The notes below the pieces were generated by a model. It was not told the DNA's origin. It searched no databases and saw only the letters and a program-made list of their open reading frames with translations. A program made the position numbers and the translations under genes. A DNA stretch of 64,000 bases from Acinetobacter tjernbergiae DSM 14971 = CIP 107465 (GTDB lineage: Bacteria > Pseudomonadota > Gammaproteobacteria > Pseudomonadales > Moraxellaceae), in the NCBI RefSeq assembly GCF_000374425.1, contig NZ_KB894369.1:1-64000 (forward strand), written 5' to 3'. Of this stretch, positions 53,688 to 62,356 are shown piece by piece. Position 1 is the stretch's first letter; each line of letters starts with the position of its first letter.

Positions 53688-56627
53688 ATGACGGTCGATG
53701 TTTCTGAAAGCATTACTCAACCGATTCACCCTGCGTTTCAGCTATTACGTCAACACCATGTAGAAGCACTCGATATTCAAGTTTCAGAATATAAGCACAA
53801 AATTACTGGTGCAGTTCACTATCATTTAGCTACGAACCATGATGAAAATGTGTTTTTAGTGGCTTTTAGAACGCAACCAATGGACTCAAAAGGCGCTGCG
53901 CATATTTTAGAGCATACCGCTTTATGTGGTTCAGAAAAGTTTCCTGTACGTGATCCATTCTTTTTAATGATTCGTCGTTCACTAAATACCTTTATGAATG
54001 CGTTCACTGCAGCAGATTGGACGGCATATCCTTTCGCGACTCAAAATAAAAAAGATTTTCAAAATTTATTATCTGTATATTTGGATGCTGCGTTTGCTGC
54101 AAATTTGAATCCTTTAGATTTTGCTCAAGAAGGCATCCGCATTGAGTTGGAAAATGATCAAGCGGTTTATAAAGGTGTCGTTTTCAATGAAATGAAAGGG
54201 GCTATGAGTTCACCAACAGATCAACTTTATCATCAGTTGGCGCATCATTTATTTCCTGAAACGACTTATCATTATAATTCGGGTGGTGATCCAAAAGATA
54301 TTCCTGATTTAACGTATGAACAACTGGTCGATTTCTATAAAGTCCATTATCACCCAAGTAATGCAGTTTTTATGACCTTTGGTAATCAAACTGCCTATGA
54401 CTTACAAGAGCAGTTTGAAAAGCTCGCTTTGCATAAGTTTTCTCAGGGTACAACACTGTATTCAAAACCTGAAAAACGTCTAGCAGCAGCGATTGAAGTT
54501 ACTGAAAGCTATGCCGTAGATAGTGAAGAGCTTAAAGATAAAACCTATCATGTAATGTCATGGTTATTGCCTGAAACAAGCGATATTAAATTACGTTTAG
54601 GAATGCGTTTGGTTGAAGGAATTCTATTAGAAAATTCGGCTTCACCATTGCGTCATTATTTGGAAACGTGTGGTTATGCACAATCAACTGGCCCATTGAT
54701 GGGCGTTGATGATAGTAACTTTGAAATGACATTCTATTGTGGTGTACAAGGTTCGAATGAAGAACATGCTGAAACATTTAAAAACGGTGTTTTAGATATT
54801 CTGAAAGAAGCAGCATCAAAACCGATTGATACTGATTTGGTCGATGCGATTTTGCATCAAATTGAACTGCATCAACGTGAAATCAATGGTGATGGTACGC
54901 CATATGGTTTAAGCCTCATTTTAAATGGTTTAGGCAGTGCAATTCATCATAATGATCCAATCCATGTCTGGGATGTGGATGCTGCGATTGAGCAAGTCAA
55001 AGAAGAACTGAAAGACCCAATGTGGTTGTCTAACTTGATTCAAATTCATTTGTTAGATAATCCACATCGTGTGCAAATGACTTTAGTGCCTGATGCAACT
55101 AAATCGGTCAAAGAGCAGCAAGCTGAGCAAGCACGATTGGCTGAAATTACGGCGAATTTAACCGATGCGCAGAAAGTCGAAATTCAGGAAAAAACGGAAG
55201 CGCTGAAACAACGTCAAGATACACCTGATGATCTTGAGTTATTGCCGAAAGTTGGTTTGGAGGATGTACCTGCAGATTTACAAATTGTGCAAGGGCAACT
55301 TCGTGAAATTATTAGTAATGGTTTAGACACGCCTTTAAACCTTTACCATGCAGGTACAAACGGTATTTATTATCAACAAGTATTGATTCAAATTCCTGAT
55401 GAAATCGTACAATCACCTTACTTCAATTTACTTTCTATTTTGATGGGAGAAGTTGGTGCAGGTGAATATGGTTACCTTGAACTACAGCAGATCCAAACTG
55501 CGGTGAGTGGTGGTCTAGGCATGGGGGCATCTTTACGCAGCAAAGTAGATAATAAAGATCGTATCAGTGCTTGGTTGACGTTGACGACTAAATCATTGAC
55601 TCAAAAGTTAGATTCAATCCAATTATTGAAACTTGCATTTGAACAGCTCCGTTTTGATGAAAAAGACCGTATCATCGAATTATTGCAGCAACGTAAAACC
55701 CGTTGGCAGTCACGTTTGTCTGGTTCTGGGCATAGCTATGCGATGCAGGCTGCATCACGTCAGATGAGTGCTTTAGCTCGCCGTGATTATCACAACACAG
55801 GTTTAGGTGCATTGAACTGGTTGAGTGATCTTGTCAATAAGATTGACCAAGATGATGAGGCTTATCAAGCCTTGATTACGGAATTACAGGCGATTCATCG
55901 CAAGTTATTACAAGCACCTAAACAATTCTTGTTGGTCTGTGAAGAGCATCAATCGGATCGTTTAGTTGAAGAGATTCAAAACGTTTGGGATAAATTGGCT
56001 GTCGATAAATCACCTGTAAGCTTAACCCAAGTTGAGCAAATCAATACAGAAAATGATGAAGCTTGGCTCATTCAGACGAATGTTCAATTCTGCTGCTCTG
56101 CTTATCAAGCCGTCGATGTTGCACATGCAGATGCAGCACCATTGATGGTATTGGCTGCGTATCTGCGTAATGGTTTCTTACATAGCGCGATCCGTGAAAA
56201 GGGCGGTGCTTATGGTGGTGGGGCAAGCTACGATGGTAATGCCTGTTCATTCCGTTTTTATAGCTATCGTGACCCGCGTTTGCTTGAAACATTTAATGAT
56301 TTTGAAGCAAGTGTGCAATGGTTATTTAATGTAGAACAGCAAGCCTACCAGCTTGAAGAGGCGATTTTAGGCTTGGTTGCCGGTATGGATAAACCTGGTT
56401 CACCTGCTGGAGAAGCGATTACCGCTTGTTATGCTTTATTGCATGCACGTACACCTAAATTCCGTAGAGTTTTACGTGAACGTTTATTGAATGTGAGTTT
56501 GGATGATTTAAAACGTGTTGCAAAACAGTATCTACTGGAGCAAAAACCTGTGAAAGCAGTGGTTGCACCATTTGCAAAACGCGAAGAATTGCAGGCTCTC
56601 GGATTTAGTATTCAACAAGCCAACTAA
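53688..56627 (+). CDS. M16C insulinase-like metalloprotease (presequence protease type)
   Basis: 979 residues. The inverted zinc motif is AAHILEHTALCGSEKFPVRD (HxxEH), the third ligand Glu is in GVVFNEMKGAMSS. The C-terminal inactive homologous half ends in REKGGAYGGGASYDG and FRFYSYRDPRLLETF. PreP-like enzymes degrade short unfolded peptides in the cytoplasm. It lies 23 nt before pldA. Confidence 0.92.
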   Translation: MTVDVSESITQPIHPAFQLLRQHHVEALDIQVSEYKHKITGAVHYHLATNHDENVFLVAFRTQPMDSKGAAHILEHTALCGSEKFPVRDPFFLMIRRSLNTFMNAFTAADWTAYPFATQNKKDFQNLLSVYLDAAFAANLNPLDFAQEGIRIELENDQAVYKGVVFNEMKGAMSSPTDQLYHQLAHHLFPETTYHYNSGGDPKDIPDLTYEQLVDFYKVHYHPSNAVFMTFGNQTAYDLQEQFEKLALHKFSQGTTLYSKPEKRLAAAIEVTESYAVDSEELKDKTYHVMSWLLPETSDIKLRLGMRLVEGILLENSASPLRHYLETCGYAQSTGPLMGVDDSNFEMTFYCGVQGSNEEHAETFKNGVLDILKEAASKPIDTDLVDAILHQIELHQREINGDGTPYGLSLILNGLGSAIHHNDPIHVWDVDAAIEQVKEELKDPMWLSNLIQIHLLDNPHRVQMTLVPDATKSVKEQQAEQARLAEITANLTDAQKVEIQEKTEALKQRQDTPDDLELLPKVGLEDVPADLQIVQGQLREIISNGLDTPLNLYHAGTNGIYYQQVLIQIPDEIVQSPYFNLLSILMGEVGAGEYGYLELQQIQTAVSGGLGMGASLRSKVDNKDRISAWLTLTTKSLTQKLDSIQLLKLAFEQLRFDEKDRIIELLQQRKTRWQSRLSGSGHSYAMQAASRQMSALARRDYHNTGLGALNWLSDLVNKIDQDDEAYQALITELQAIHRKLLQAPKQFLLVCEEHQSDRLVEEIQNVWDKLAVDKSPVSLTQVEQINTENDEAWLIQTNVQFCCSAYQAVDVAHADAAPLMVLAAYLRNGFLHSAIREKGGAYGGGASYDGNACSFRFYSYRDPRLLETFNDFEASVQWLFNVEQQAYQLEEAILGLVAGMDKPGSPAGEAITACYALLHARTPKFRRVLRERLLNVSLDDLKRVAKQYLLEQKPVKAVVAPFAKREELQALGFSIQQAN

Positions 56628-56650
56628 AATAGAGCGGTGGGAGACTATAT

Positions 56651-57814
56651 ATGATGTTTAAATCTTTGGAGTATACTTATTTAGAACTTGGTGTGTTTAG
56701 CCTACTCAGTTCTTTAGGTATGTCATTTGCACATGCTCAAACGATTGCACCAGCGAACCCTGCAACAGTAGATGCTTGTGTTGCATTGGCTTCAAATGCG
56801 GATCGTTTGGCTTGTTATGACAGCCTTTTTAAAGCACCAACAGTCATCCCACCACAAGTTCAAGCTGCTGAAGCTCTTCCTTTGGCTGCACCGATAGAAA
56901 TTAAGAACGAAACAGCACCGCCTGAAACACTACGCGAGAAAGTGGTTCAGAAGGTTAGTGATTTACATATTTTAGGTGCTGCACCTAAATTTGATCCGAA
57001 TGTTTCATTACTTGATCGCCGTTGGGAGCTTTCTGAAGAAAGTAAGCTTGGTTTATGGAATATTCGTGCCTATCAACCTGTTTATTTGCTACCTGCTTTT
57101 TGGACGAGCAATAAGAATGAGTTTCCAAGTAGTCCAAACCCGAATAACACTGTTACTGATAAGCAAAACCTAAGTTCTACAGAAGCCAAGTTTCAGATTT
57201 CTTTGAAAACAAAGGCTTTAGAGAATATTTTAGGCAATAATGGTGATGTGTGGTTGGGGTATACGCAGTCTTCTCATTGGCAGGTTTATAATGCTGAAGA
57301 GTCTCGACCATTCCGTGAGACCAACTACGAGCCTGAAGCAAGTTTGATGTTCAGAACCAACTATGAAATTTTAGGTTTAAATGCGCGTCTGTTAGGTGTG
57401 ACTTTAAATCATCAATCTAATGGTCGTTCTGATCCGTTATCACGTAGTTGGAACCGTGTGATTTTTAATCTAGGGTTTGAAAAAGATAATTTTGCGTTGA
57501 TGTTACGCCCTTGGTATCGTGTCGAAGAAAGTGTGAAAAATGATAATAATCCTGATATTAAGGATTATATGGGACGTGGAGACCTCACCGCATTTTACCG
57601 CCACGATGATAATGATTTCTCTCTAATGTTACGTCATTCATTAAAAGGTGGCGATCGCTCGCATGGTGCTGTGCAATTTGACTGGGCATTCCCAATCAAA
57701 GGTAAGTTACGTGGACATCTACAACTCTTTGATGGTTATGGTGAGAGCCTGATTGATTATAACCATCGCGCAACTTACGCTGGTTTAGGCGTGTCTTTGA
57801 TGAATTGGTATTAA
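56651..57814 (+). CDS. pldA: Outer membrane phospholipase A
   Basis: 387 residues. A signal peptide ends near AHAQTIAPA. The catalytic His254, Ser256 and Asn268 are in NHQSNGRSDPLSRSWNRV, with the spacing of E. coli OMPLA (142, 144, 156). YTQSSHWQVYN precedes. The beta-barrel ends in an aromatic residue (SLMNWY). It hydrolyses phospholipids misplaced in the outer leaflet. The N-terminal ~110 residues before the barrel are longer than in E. coli. Confidence 0.92.
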   Translation: MMFKSLEYTYLELGVFSLLSSLGMSFAHAQTIAPANPATVDACVALASNADRLACYDSLFKAPTVIPPQVQAAEALPLAAPIEIKNETAPPETLREKVVQKVSDLHILGAAPKFDPNVSLLDRRWELSEESKLGLWNIRAYQPVYLLPAFWTSNKNEFPSSPNPNNTVTDKQNLSSTEAKFQISLKTKALENILGNNGDVWLGYTQSSHWQVYNAEESRPFRETNYEPEASLMFRTNYEILGLNARLLGVTLNHQSNGRSDPLSRSWNRVIFNLGFEKDNFALMLRPWYRVEESVKNDNNPDIKDYMGRGDLTAFYRHDDNDFSLMLRHSLKGGDRSHGAVQFDWAFPIKGKLRGHLQLFDGYGESLIDYNHRATYAGLGVSLMNWY

Positions 57815-58342
57815 ATGAGTTTAAATATTCCAGAGCCATTGTTGCAGCTTGAAGCAAATTGTGGCGTATTCGCAATCTGGTTGATCTTAAAGCAATATCA
57901 GCCCCATATTGATATTGCTGACCTGATTCAGTTATGTCGCCATGATCAACAAGAGGGAACTTTTACGATTGCGTTGGCTGTGGCACTGAAAAAATTAGGC
58001 TTTGAAGTATCATTGTATACTGACCCTGATCCGAATATTGATGAGAAAGAAAAGCAAAGTTATTTGGATGCCCAAGGTCTTCAGATTCCAATTCAGGCTG
58101 CTTTGACTTATTCCGAGATTCAGCAGGCATTTGAAAATGGTCACTTTGTTATCGTGTTTTATGACACCTTACACGGTGTGGGAAACCAATCTTTAATTTA
58201 TTCAATTGATGAACAAGAGATTAGTTTCTGTGATCACTTTGAAGAGATGGCTAAAACCGTATTTGAGCAACAACGCCAAGCCGATGGAATTTGTCGGCAG
58301 GTGATTGTGGTTGAGCAGCCGTTAGGTGATTATCCAATTTGA
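57815..58342 (+). CDS. C39-like cysteine peptidase-fold protein
   Basis: 175 residues, starting directly after the pldA stop. EANCGVFAIWLILKQY carries the Cys near residue 16 in the position of the C39 nucleophile, and HGVGNQSLIYSIDEQ could provide the His. HDQQEGTFTIALAVALKKLG resembles the peptidase region of bacteriocin exporters. No signal peptide, so a cytoplasmic role. Function unknown. Its end overlaps ktrB by 13 nt. Confidence 0.65.
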   Translation: MSLNIPEPLLQLEANCGVFAIWLILKQYQPHIDIADLIQLCRHDQQEGTFTIALAVALKKLGFEVSLYTDPDPNIDEKEKQSYLDAQGLQIPIQAALTYSEIQQAFENGHFVIVFYDTLHGVGNQSLIYSIDEQEISFCDHFEEMAKTVFEQQRQADGICRQVIVVEQPLGDYPI

Positions 58343-59667
58343 ATATTGGCATTGGCATGTTTTAAACGGCTCTTCTTTGGCGTAGCAATCAGATAGGCGA
58401 GTGTTAACGGCCCAAGTCGACCTGTATACATCAGTAAGCTTAGAACAAATAAACTACCATCATGTAGTTCGCCTGTTACACCTCGAGATAAACCAACCGT
58501 ACATGCCGCAGAAACCACTTCAAACATCAGATCTAAGACATCCAGTTTAGGCTCCAAAAGAAAAAGGGTAAAGCAGCCGACAAAAATCAGCATGCCTGTA
58601 ATTGCTGCGACGGCAAGTGCTTTATAGGTGGTTTCTTGGGAAATAGAGTGATTAAAGATACGGATTTCCTCATTGCGCCGTAAAAAGGAAATGACGCAGA
58701 GCAGTAAGATGACAAATGTACCGACTTTAATACCGCCTGCGGTACTCAGTGAACCGCCACCAATAAACATCAATAGCATCGTGAGCAGTGTTGTACTGTG
58801 TTCCATTGCGCCTGTATCAATGGTGTTAAACCCAGATGAACGAGGTACAGTGGCTTGAAACCACGCATTCATAGCCTGTTCACCAGTACTCATTGTACCT
58901 AGCGTAAGTGGATTATTGGCTTCTAATAGCCAAATGAGAATAAAAGCAACGACATTTAAAATTGCAATGGCACTGAGAATGAGTTTGCTATTCGGTGTTA
59001 GTTTGCTCCATCGTTTATTTTGTTTGATATCAATTAAAACAAGAAAGCCGATCCCACCTAAGGTGTAGAGCGTGCTAATGGTTAGACAGATTAAATAATG
59101 ACCTTGAAAATTCATCAAGCTGTTATTGAATAGCGAAAAACCTGCATTATTGAATGCAGAGATACTATAAAAAATCGAATAATACAGCCCACGGTCAAAG
59201 CCATAGATCGGGATAAAGGATGTACTTAATATAATGATGCCAATCAGCTCAAAGAAAAGCGTATAGACCACAACACCTTTTGCCACAAACGTTACTTTGG
59301 ACAAGCTCGTTTGACCTAAGCTATCTTGCGCCATCATTTGTTGTTTGAGTCCAAGTTTAGGCGCTAGACTTAAGGCTGCCAAAATAGCAAAAGTCATAAA
59401 ACCCAAACCACCTGTTTGGATTAATAACAGAATAATAACCTGTCCAAGATGATTAAAAGACTCATTTAAGTTCACTACAGATAAACCTGTAATGGTTACA
59501 GCCGATGTTGCTGTAAATAAGGCATCCATCCAGCTCAAATTGCCTTTATTGGCGATGGGGAGTTTGAGTAATAGTGTTCCGATGATAATGAAACTCAGAA
59601 ACCCAATCGCTAATAAGGACGGTGGACTTAAGTTAAAGATCTTTTGTGTATTTATTTTTATAGTCAT
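58330..59667 (-). CDS. ktrB: Potassium uptake protein KtrB (TrkH family)
   Basis: 445 residues from the ATG at 59667. Four P-loops follow the pattern of TrkH/KtrB: ATSAVTITGLSVVN, ISAFNNAGFSLF, TVPRSSGFNTID and SAACTVGLSRGVTG. It is the membrane channel of the Ktr system for K+ uptake with Na+. It starts inside the last codons of ktrA. Confidence 0.92.
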   Translation of the reverse strand: MTIKINTQKIFNLSPPSLLAIGFLSFIIIGTLLLKLPIANKGNLSWMDALFTATSAVTITGLSVVNLNESFNHLGQVIILLLIQTGGLGFMTFAILAALSLAPKLGLKQQMMAQDSLGQTSLSKVTFVAKGVVVYTLFFELIGIIILSTSFIPIYGFDRGLYYSIFYSISAFNNAGFSLFNNSLMNFQGHYLICLTISTLYTLGGIGFLVLIDIKQNKRWSKLTPNSKLILSAIAILNVVAFILIWLLEANNPLTLGTMSTGEQAMNAWFQATVPRSSGFNTIDTGAMEHSTTLLTMLLMFIGGGSLSTAGGIKVGTFVILLLCVISFLRRNEEIRIFNHSISQETTYKALAVAAITGMLIFVGCFTLFLLEPKLDVLDLMFEVVSAACTVGLSRGVTGELHDGSLFVLSLLMYTGRLGPLTLAYLIATPKKSRLKHANANIQIG

Positions 59668-59668
59668 T

Positions 59669-60319
59669 TTATACAAAACATCCTGAGAGCTTTCGGAGAT
59701 GGCTGAGCGAGCCTTCTAAAATAAGCACATCGCCAGCCTGTAGAGTAAAATTCACATCGGTTTCATATAGAATTTGTTGATCACGTTTAAGTAATAATAG
59801 TTTGATATTGGGTTCTTGTTTTAAGATGCCTGATAAATTCACATGATTCAGTTTTTCTTGTACTGGAACTTTGACAATATAATGATCATCATCCAAAGCC
59901 ATATAACGGCTGACCATTGGGTAATTGAGTGCTTGAGCGACACGCACGCCCATATCTTCTTCAGGATGAATAATCTTGCTGACATTTAAATGAGAGAGGA
60001 TGGTGTGGTGGGCTTTAGTTTTGGCTTTAACCAGAATTTTATCTAAGCCTAAATTTTTTAGGTTTAAGACGCAGAGAATACTGGCTTCAATATCTTCACC
60101 AATCGCGACTACAACCGCATCACAATTCTGGATGTTGAGTTCTTCTAATACATGTTCATCGGTTGCATCTGCAATCACAGCATGGGTAATGCGATCAGCC
60201 AAACTTTCTACGTTACGTTTGATGGTATCAATCCCAATCACATCATGATTGAGTTTGGTGAGTTCTAATGCAACAGTTGCTCCAAAACTCCCTAAACCAA
60301 TGACTGCAAACTGTGCCAT
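59669..60319 (-). CDS. ktrA: Potassium uptake regulatory protein KtrA (RCK domains)
   Basis: 216 residues. RCK_N with FAVIGLGSFGATVALELTKL at the start, ADATDEHVLEELNIQN in the middle, and a C-terminal RCK_C domain (VPVQEKLNHVNLSGILKQE). KtrA forms an octameric ring that binds ATP or ADP and gates KtrB. First gene of ktrAB. Confidence 0.92.
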   Translation of the reverse strand: MAQFAVIGLGSFGATVALELTKLNHDVIGIDTIKRNVESLADRITHAVIADATDEHVLEELNIQNCDAVVVAIGEDIEASILCVLNLKNLGLDKILVKAKTKAHHTILSHLNVSKIIHPEEDMGVRVAQALNYPMVSRYMALDDDHYIVKVPVQEKLNHVNLSGILKQEPNIKLLLLKRDQQILYETDVNFTLQAGDVLILEGSLSHLRKLSGCFV

Positions 60320-60354
60320 AACAATCCTTAACTAAATGATAAAAATGTCTTTTT

Positions 60355-60480
60355 ATTCATTCTAAGGTGGATCAATTGATCTGTTTGTAATGATTTTGTT
60401 TGAGTTAGAAAAGCTAGATTTGTTATTGTTCTACCAAAACAGAAATAAGTGCTTTGTATTGAGCAATTATCTATTGGAAA
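60355..60480. repeat. ktrA upstream sequence, copy 1 of a duplicated segment
   Basis: This stretch (TTCATTCTAAGGTGGATCA ... TAATGATTTTGTTTGAGTT ... TTGTATTGAGCAA) recurs in the same direction at 61345-61490. The first 80 nt agree at about 85% by eye. It lies just upstream of ktrA and is the likely original. Confidence 0.8.
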
Positions 60481-60760
60481 TTGAATTATGCGAATGATTG
60501 AGAAGGTGCAGCCATTATAGATGTTGCTAAAGAAGTGAAAGATAATTTTTAGTCTATTTAATTCATGTTGTCATGGGGTAGCAATAGTTATTTTATAGAA
60601 AGCTAGAAAAATAAAGAATTTTCCTTATTGAAAAATATTTTTATAAATTTTTGAAATAATTGTATTTTTAATTTTTTCCTGTAATATTTGTTAACGCTTC
60701 AATAATACTGATTTTATCAAAATCTTAGATAAATTATTAAATATTTTGTAGGTCTCTTAA
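60481..60760. other. Non-coding gap upstream of a small membrane protein gene
   Basis: Mostly AT-rich with no gene. A short orphan frame 60502-60552 (EGAAIIDVAKEVKDNF, then TAG) looks like the tail of a lost protein. TTGTTAAC and TAGGTC precede the next ATG, with no strong promoter seen. Confidence 0.35.
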
Positions 60761-61087
60761 ATGTTGAAATGGCTTGTATTTTTAATTGTTCCTTTTATTG
60801 GTCCTGGTTTTTTATATGGATTTTTGTTGGAGTTATCAAAGATATTTAATGAAACAGATCAGAGGGTGGTTGTACTAATAATTATGTATATCGGTGTTGC
60901 TTTCATAATTGCAACAGTAACCTATGAGAATAACCCTAATAAAAATAAATTAAAACCTGTGATTATAATGTTATCACTTGGAGCTTTATTTTTTTTATTT
61001 ATATTCAAAACAATTTTTGCCTTTATATATTTAATTGCAAGTATTTTAATAGTTCTAAGGTGGCATAGGAAATTCAAAGATAAGTAG
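60761..61087 (+). CDS. Hypothetical inner membrane protein, 108 aa (islet cargo 1)
   Basis: Not recognised. About four membrane helices (5-25, 36-55, 66-80, 82-100) and a basic C-terminus (RWHRKFKDK). AT-rich relative to ilvA and ktrA. It lies between a ktrA-upstream copy and an ilvA 3' copy, one of two cargo genes in the same position. AGGTC is 10 nt before the ATG. Confidence 0.55.
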   Translation: MLKWLVFLIVPFIGPGFLYGFLLELSKIFNETDQRVVVLIIMYIGVAFIIATVTYENNPNKNKLKPVIIMLSLGALFFLFIFKTIFAFIYLIASILIVLRWHRKFKDK

Positions 61088-61163
61088 TTTTAAGTTGAAT
61101 TCTCCCTAGTTTTAGGGCTTAAAATATAATTTTAACTGATTTTTCGACTACTTAATAAACCAA

Positions 61164-61204
61164 AGAACATTGTTCTGCAAGATTTCACTACACAGTGTAG
61201 TGAA
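61164..61204. repeat. Two adjacent palindromes before the ilvA fragment
   Basis: AGAACA-T-TGTTCT near 61165-61177, and TTCACTACAC-A-GTGTAGTGAA at 61184-61204 with 10-bp arms around a single base. Such tight centres suggest protein binding rather than RNA hairpins. Confidence 0.5.
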
Positions 61205-61216
61205 CGAGAAAATATA

Positions 61217-61249
61217 AAAATAAAGCCAACATCATTTCGGCTTTATTTT
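61217..61249. terminator. Terminator hairpin attached to the ilvA fragment
   Basis: AAAATAAAGCC pairs perfectly with GGCTTTATTTT. It stands in the same place relative to the fragment as the real ilvA terminator (62321-62339) does to ilvA. Confidence 0.8.
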
Positions 61250-61259
61250 GTTAGGTGGA

Positions 61260-61343
61260 TTATTTATGGAAACGCTTATATCCAATATTGTTGCTGATTT
61301 CAGCATATGGGTAAGTAATTTTCTCTAAGGTTTCGACTAAACC
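61260..61343 (-). pseudogene. Detached 3' end of an ilvA allele (27 codons plus stop)
   Basis: On the minus strand it reads GLVETLEKITYPY, AEISNNIGYKRFHK, stop, in frame with the end of the resident ilvA. Seven codons differ from the resident gene; six are synonymous and one changes Leu to His in the third-last codon. The rest of the gene is absent: the homology stops at ACCAT (61345), where the ktrA-upstream copy begins. Confidence 0.9.
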
Positions 61344-61344
61344 A

Positions 61345-61490
61345 TTTCATTTTAAGATGGATCAGTCGATCTGATTGTAATGATTTTGTTTGAGTTGAAA
61401 AAGTCAGATTTGTTATCGTTATGACAAAACAAAATTTACAAGGAGTTTTGTTGGGAATTTAATTGTATTGAGCAAATATTGCTTGGTTGT
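61345..61490. repeat. ktrA upstream sequence, copy 2
   Basis: TTCATTTTAAGATGGATCA, TGTAATGATTTTGTTTGAGTT and TTGTATTGAGCAAATATT follow copy 1 (60355-60480) in the same order, but no ktrA gene is attached. It is fused to the ilvA fragment. The remaining gap to 61626 shows no gene. Confidence 0.8.
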
Positions 61491-61626
61491 AACCATCAAT
61501 TTTTTCAGCATTTCATAGCGTAGGGTGGAGCGTGAAAATATTAGCACTGGGTTGAAATATGATTAGGGGAGGATAGTATAATCAATGCAAAATGAATGCC
61601 TAATGAGCTTTTAGGATGATTGAATT

Positions 61627-62232
61627 TTGAGTTTATCTATGAATATAAAAGAAAAGTCTTTGACAAAATATAGGATTGACCTAAGAAATGATGTGGTCAA
61701 TATTTTAGGACCAAACTTAGAGCTGAACGAATGTGAAATTATTTCTAACTGTGAAACAGAGGCAATCGCTATTGCTGGTATTAAAATGAATGGTGGGGTT
61801 TTTGAGCAAAATCGCAGTCTTGTAAATTTTAATTTTGAAAAAGCTCATTTTAATAATGTTTTATTTAAGGGTAATTATATAGGCTGTGATTTTGGTGATT
61901 GGGATCTGGAAGAAAGGTCATCAATTAGCAATTGTGATTTTTCACTTGCTTTACTTGATGGTTGTAGGTTCTTACGCTGTGATCCGAATTATATTCAATT
62001 TCCGAAGTGGCCCTGTTTTACAATTATTTCACCATGTGAGGCACGTCAATATGTGTTATCACGAAATTGGCCTGAAAAAATAGGTGTAATTCTTAGTATT
62101 TATACTGATACAGACCCAGAGTGTGTTGCAGTAACGGGCGATGCATCGAGAATAGCTAAGAAGAATAGAATTACATTATTAGAATTAAGAGAACTCTTAT
62201 TAAAGATTCCAAATATTTTAATAGTAGATTGA
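61627..62232 (+). CDS. Pentapeptide-repeat-like protein, 201 aa (islet cargo 2)
   Basis: Residues ~55-120 show the A(D/N)LxF-like beat of pentapeptide repeats (LVNFNFEKAHFNNVLFKGNY, IGCDFGDWDLEE, ISNCDFSLALLDGCRF), though loosely. The rest is not recognised. The first codon at 61627 is TTG; the ATG at 61639 (MNIKEKSL) may be the start. It occupies the second cargo position between flank copies. An immunity or gyrase-protection role is possible but unproven. Confidence 0.55.
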   Translation: MSLSMNIKEKSLTKYRIDLRNDVVNILGPNLELNECEIISNCETEAIAIAGIKMNGGVFEQNRSLVNFNFEKAHFNNVLFKGNYIGCDFGDWDLEERSSISNCDFSLALLDGCRFLRCDPNYIQFPKWPCFTIISPCEARQYVLSRNWPEKIGVILSIYTDTDPECVAVTGDASRIAKKNRITLLELRELLLKIPNILIVD

Positions 62233-62310
62233 TTGCCTCATTCCATTGTTCAGTCAAATGCCAAACAAATTTGTTTGAGTTGATCTTTTACAGGATTAAA
62301 ATCATTTTTG

Positions 62311-62339
62311 ATAAAAATAAAGCCGACATAAAGTCGGCT
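62311..62339 (-). terminator. Terminator of ilvA
   Basis: AGCCGAC and GTCGGCT form a 7-bp stem around ATAAA; on the minus strand TTATTTTTA follows. It lies 18 nt after the ilvA stop. Confidence 0.8.
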
Positions 62340-62356
62340 ATTATTGTCTTGATTGA

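Noticed and set aside
61260-61343. Sequencing or assembly duplication of the ilvA end
   Set aside because: Differences are many and almost all synonymous; an artefact would be identical.
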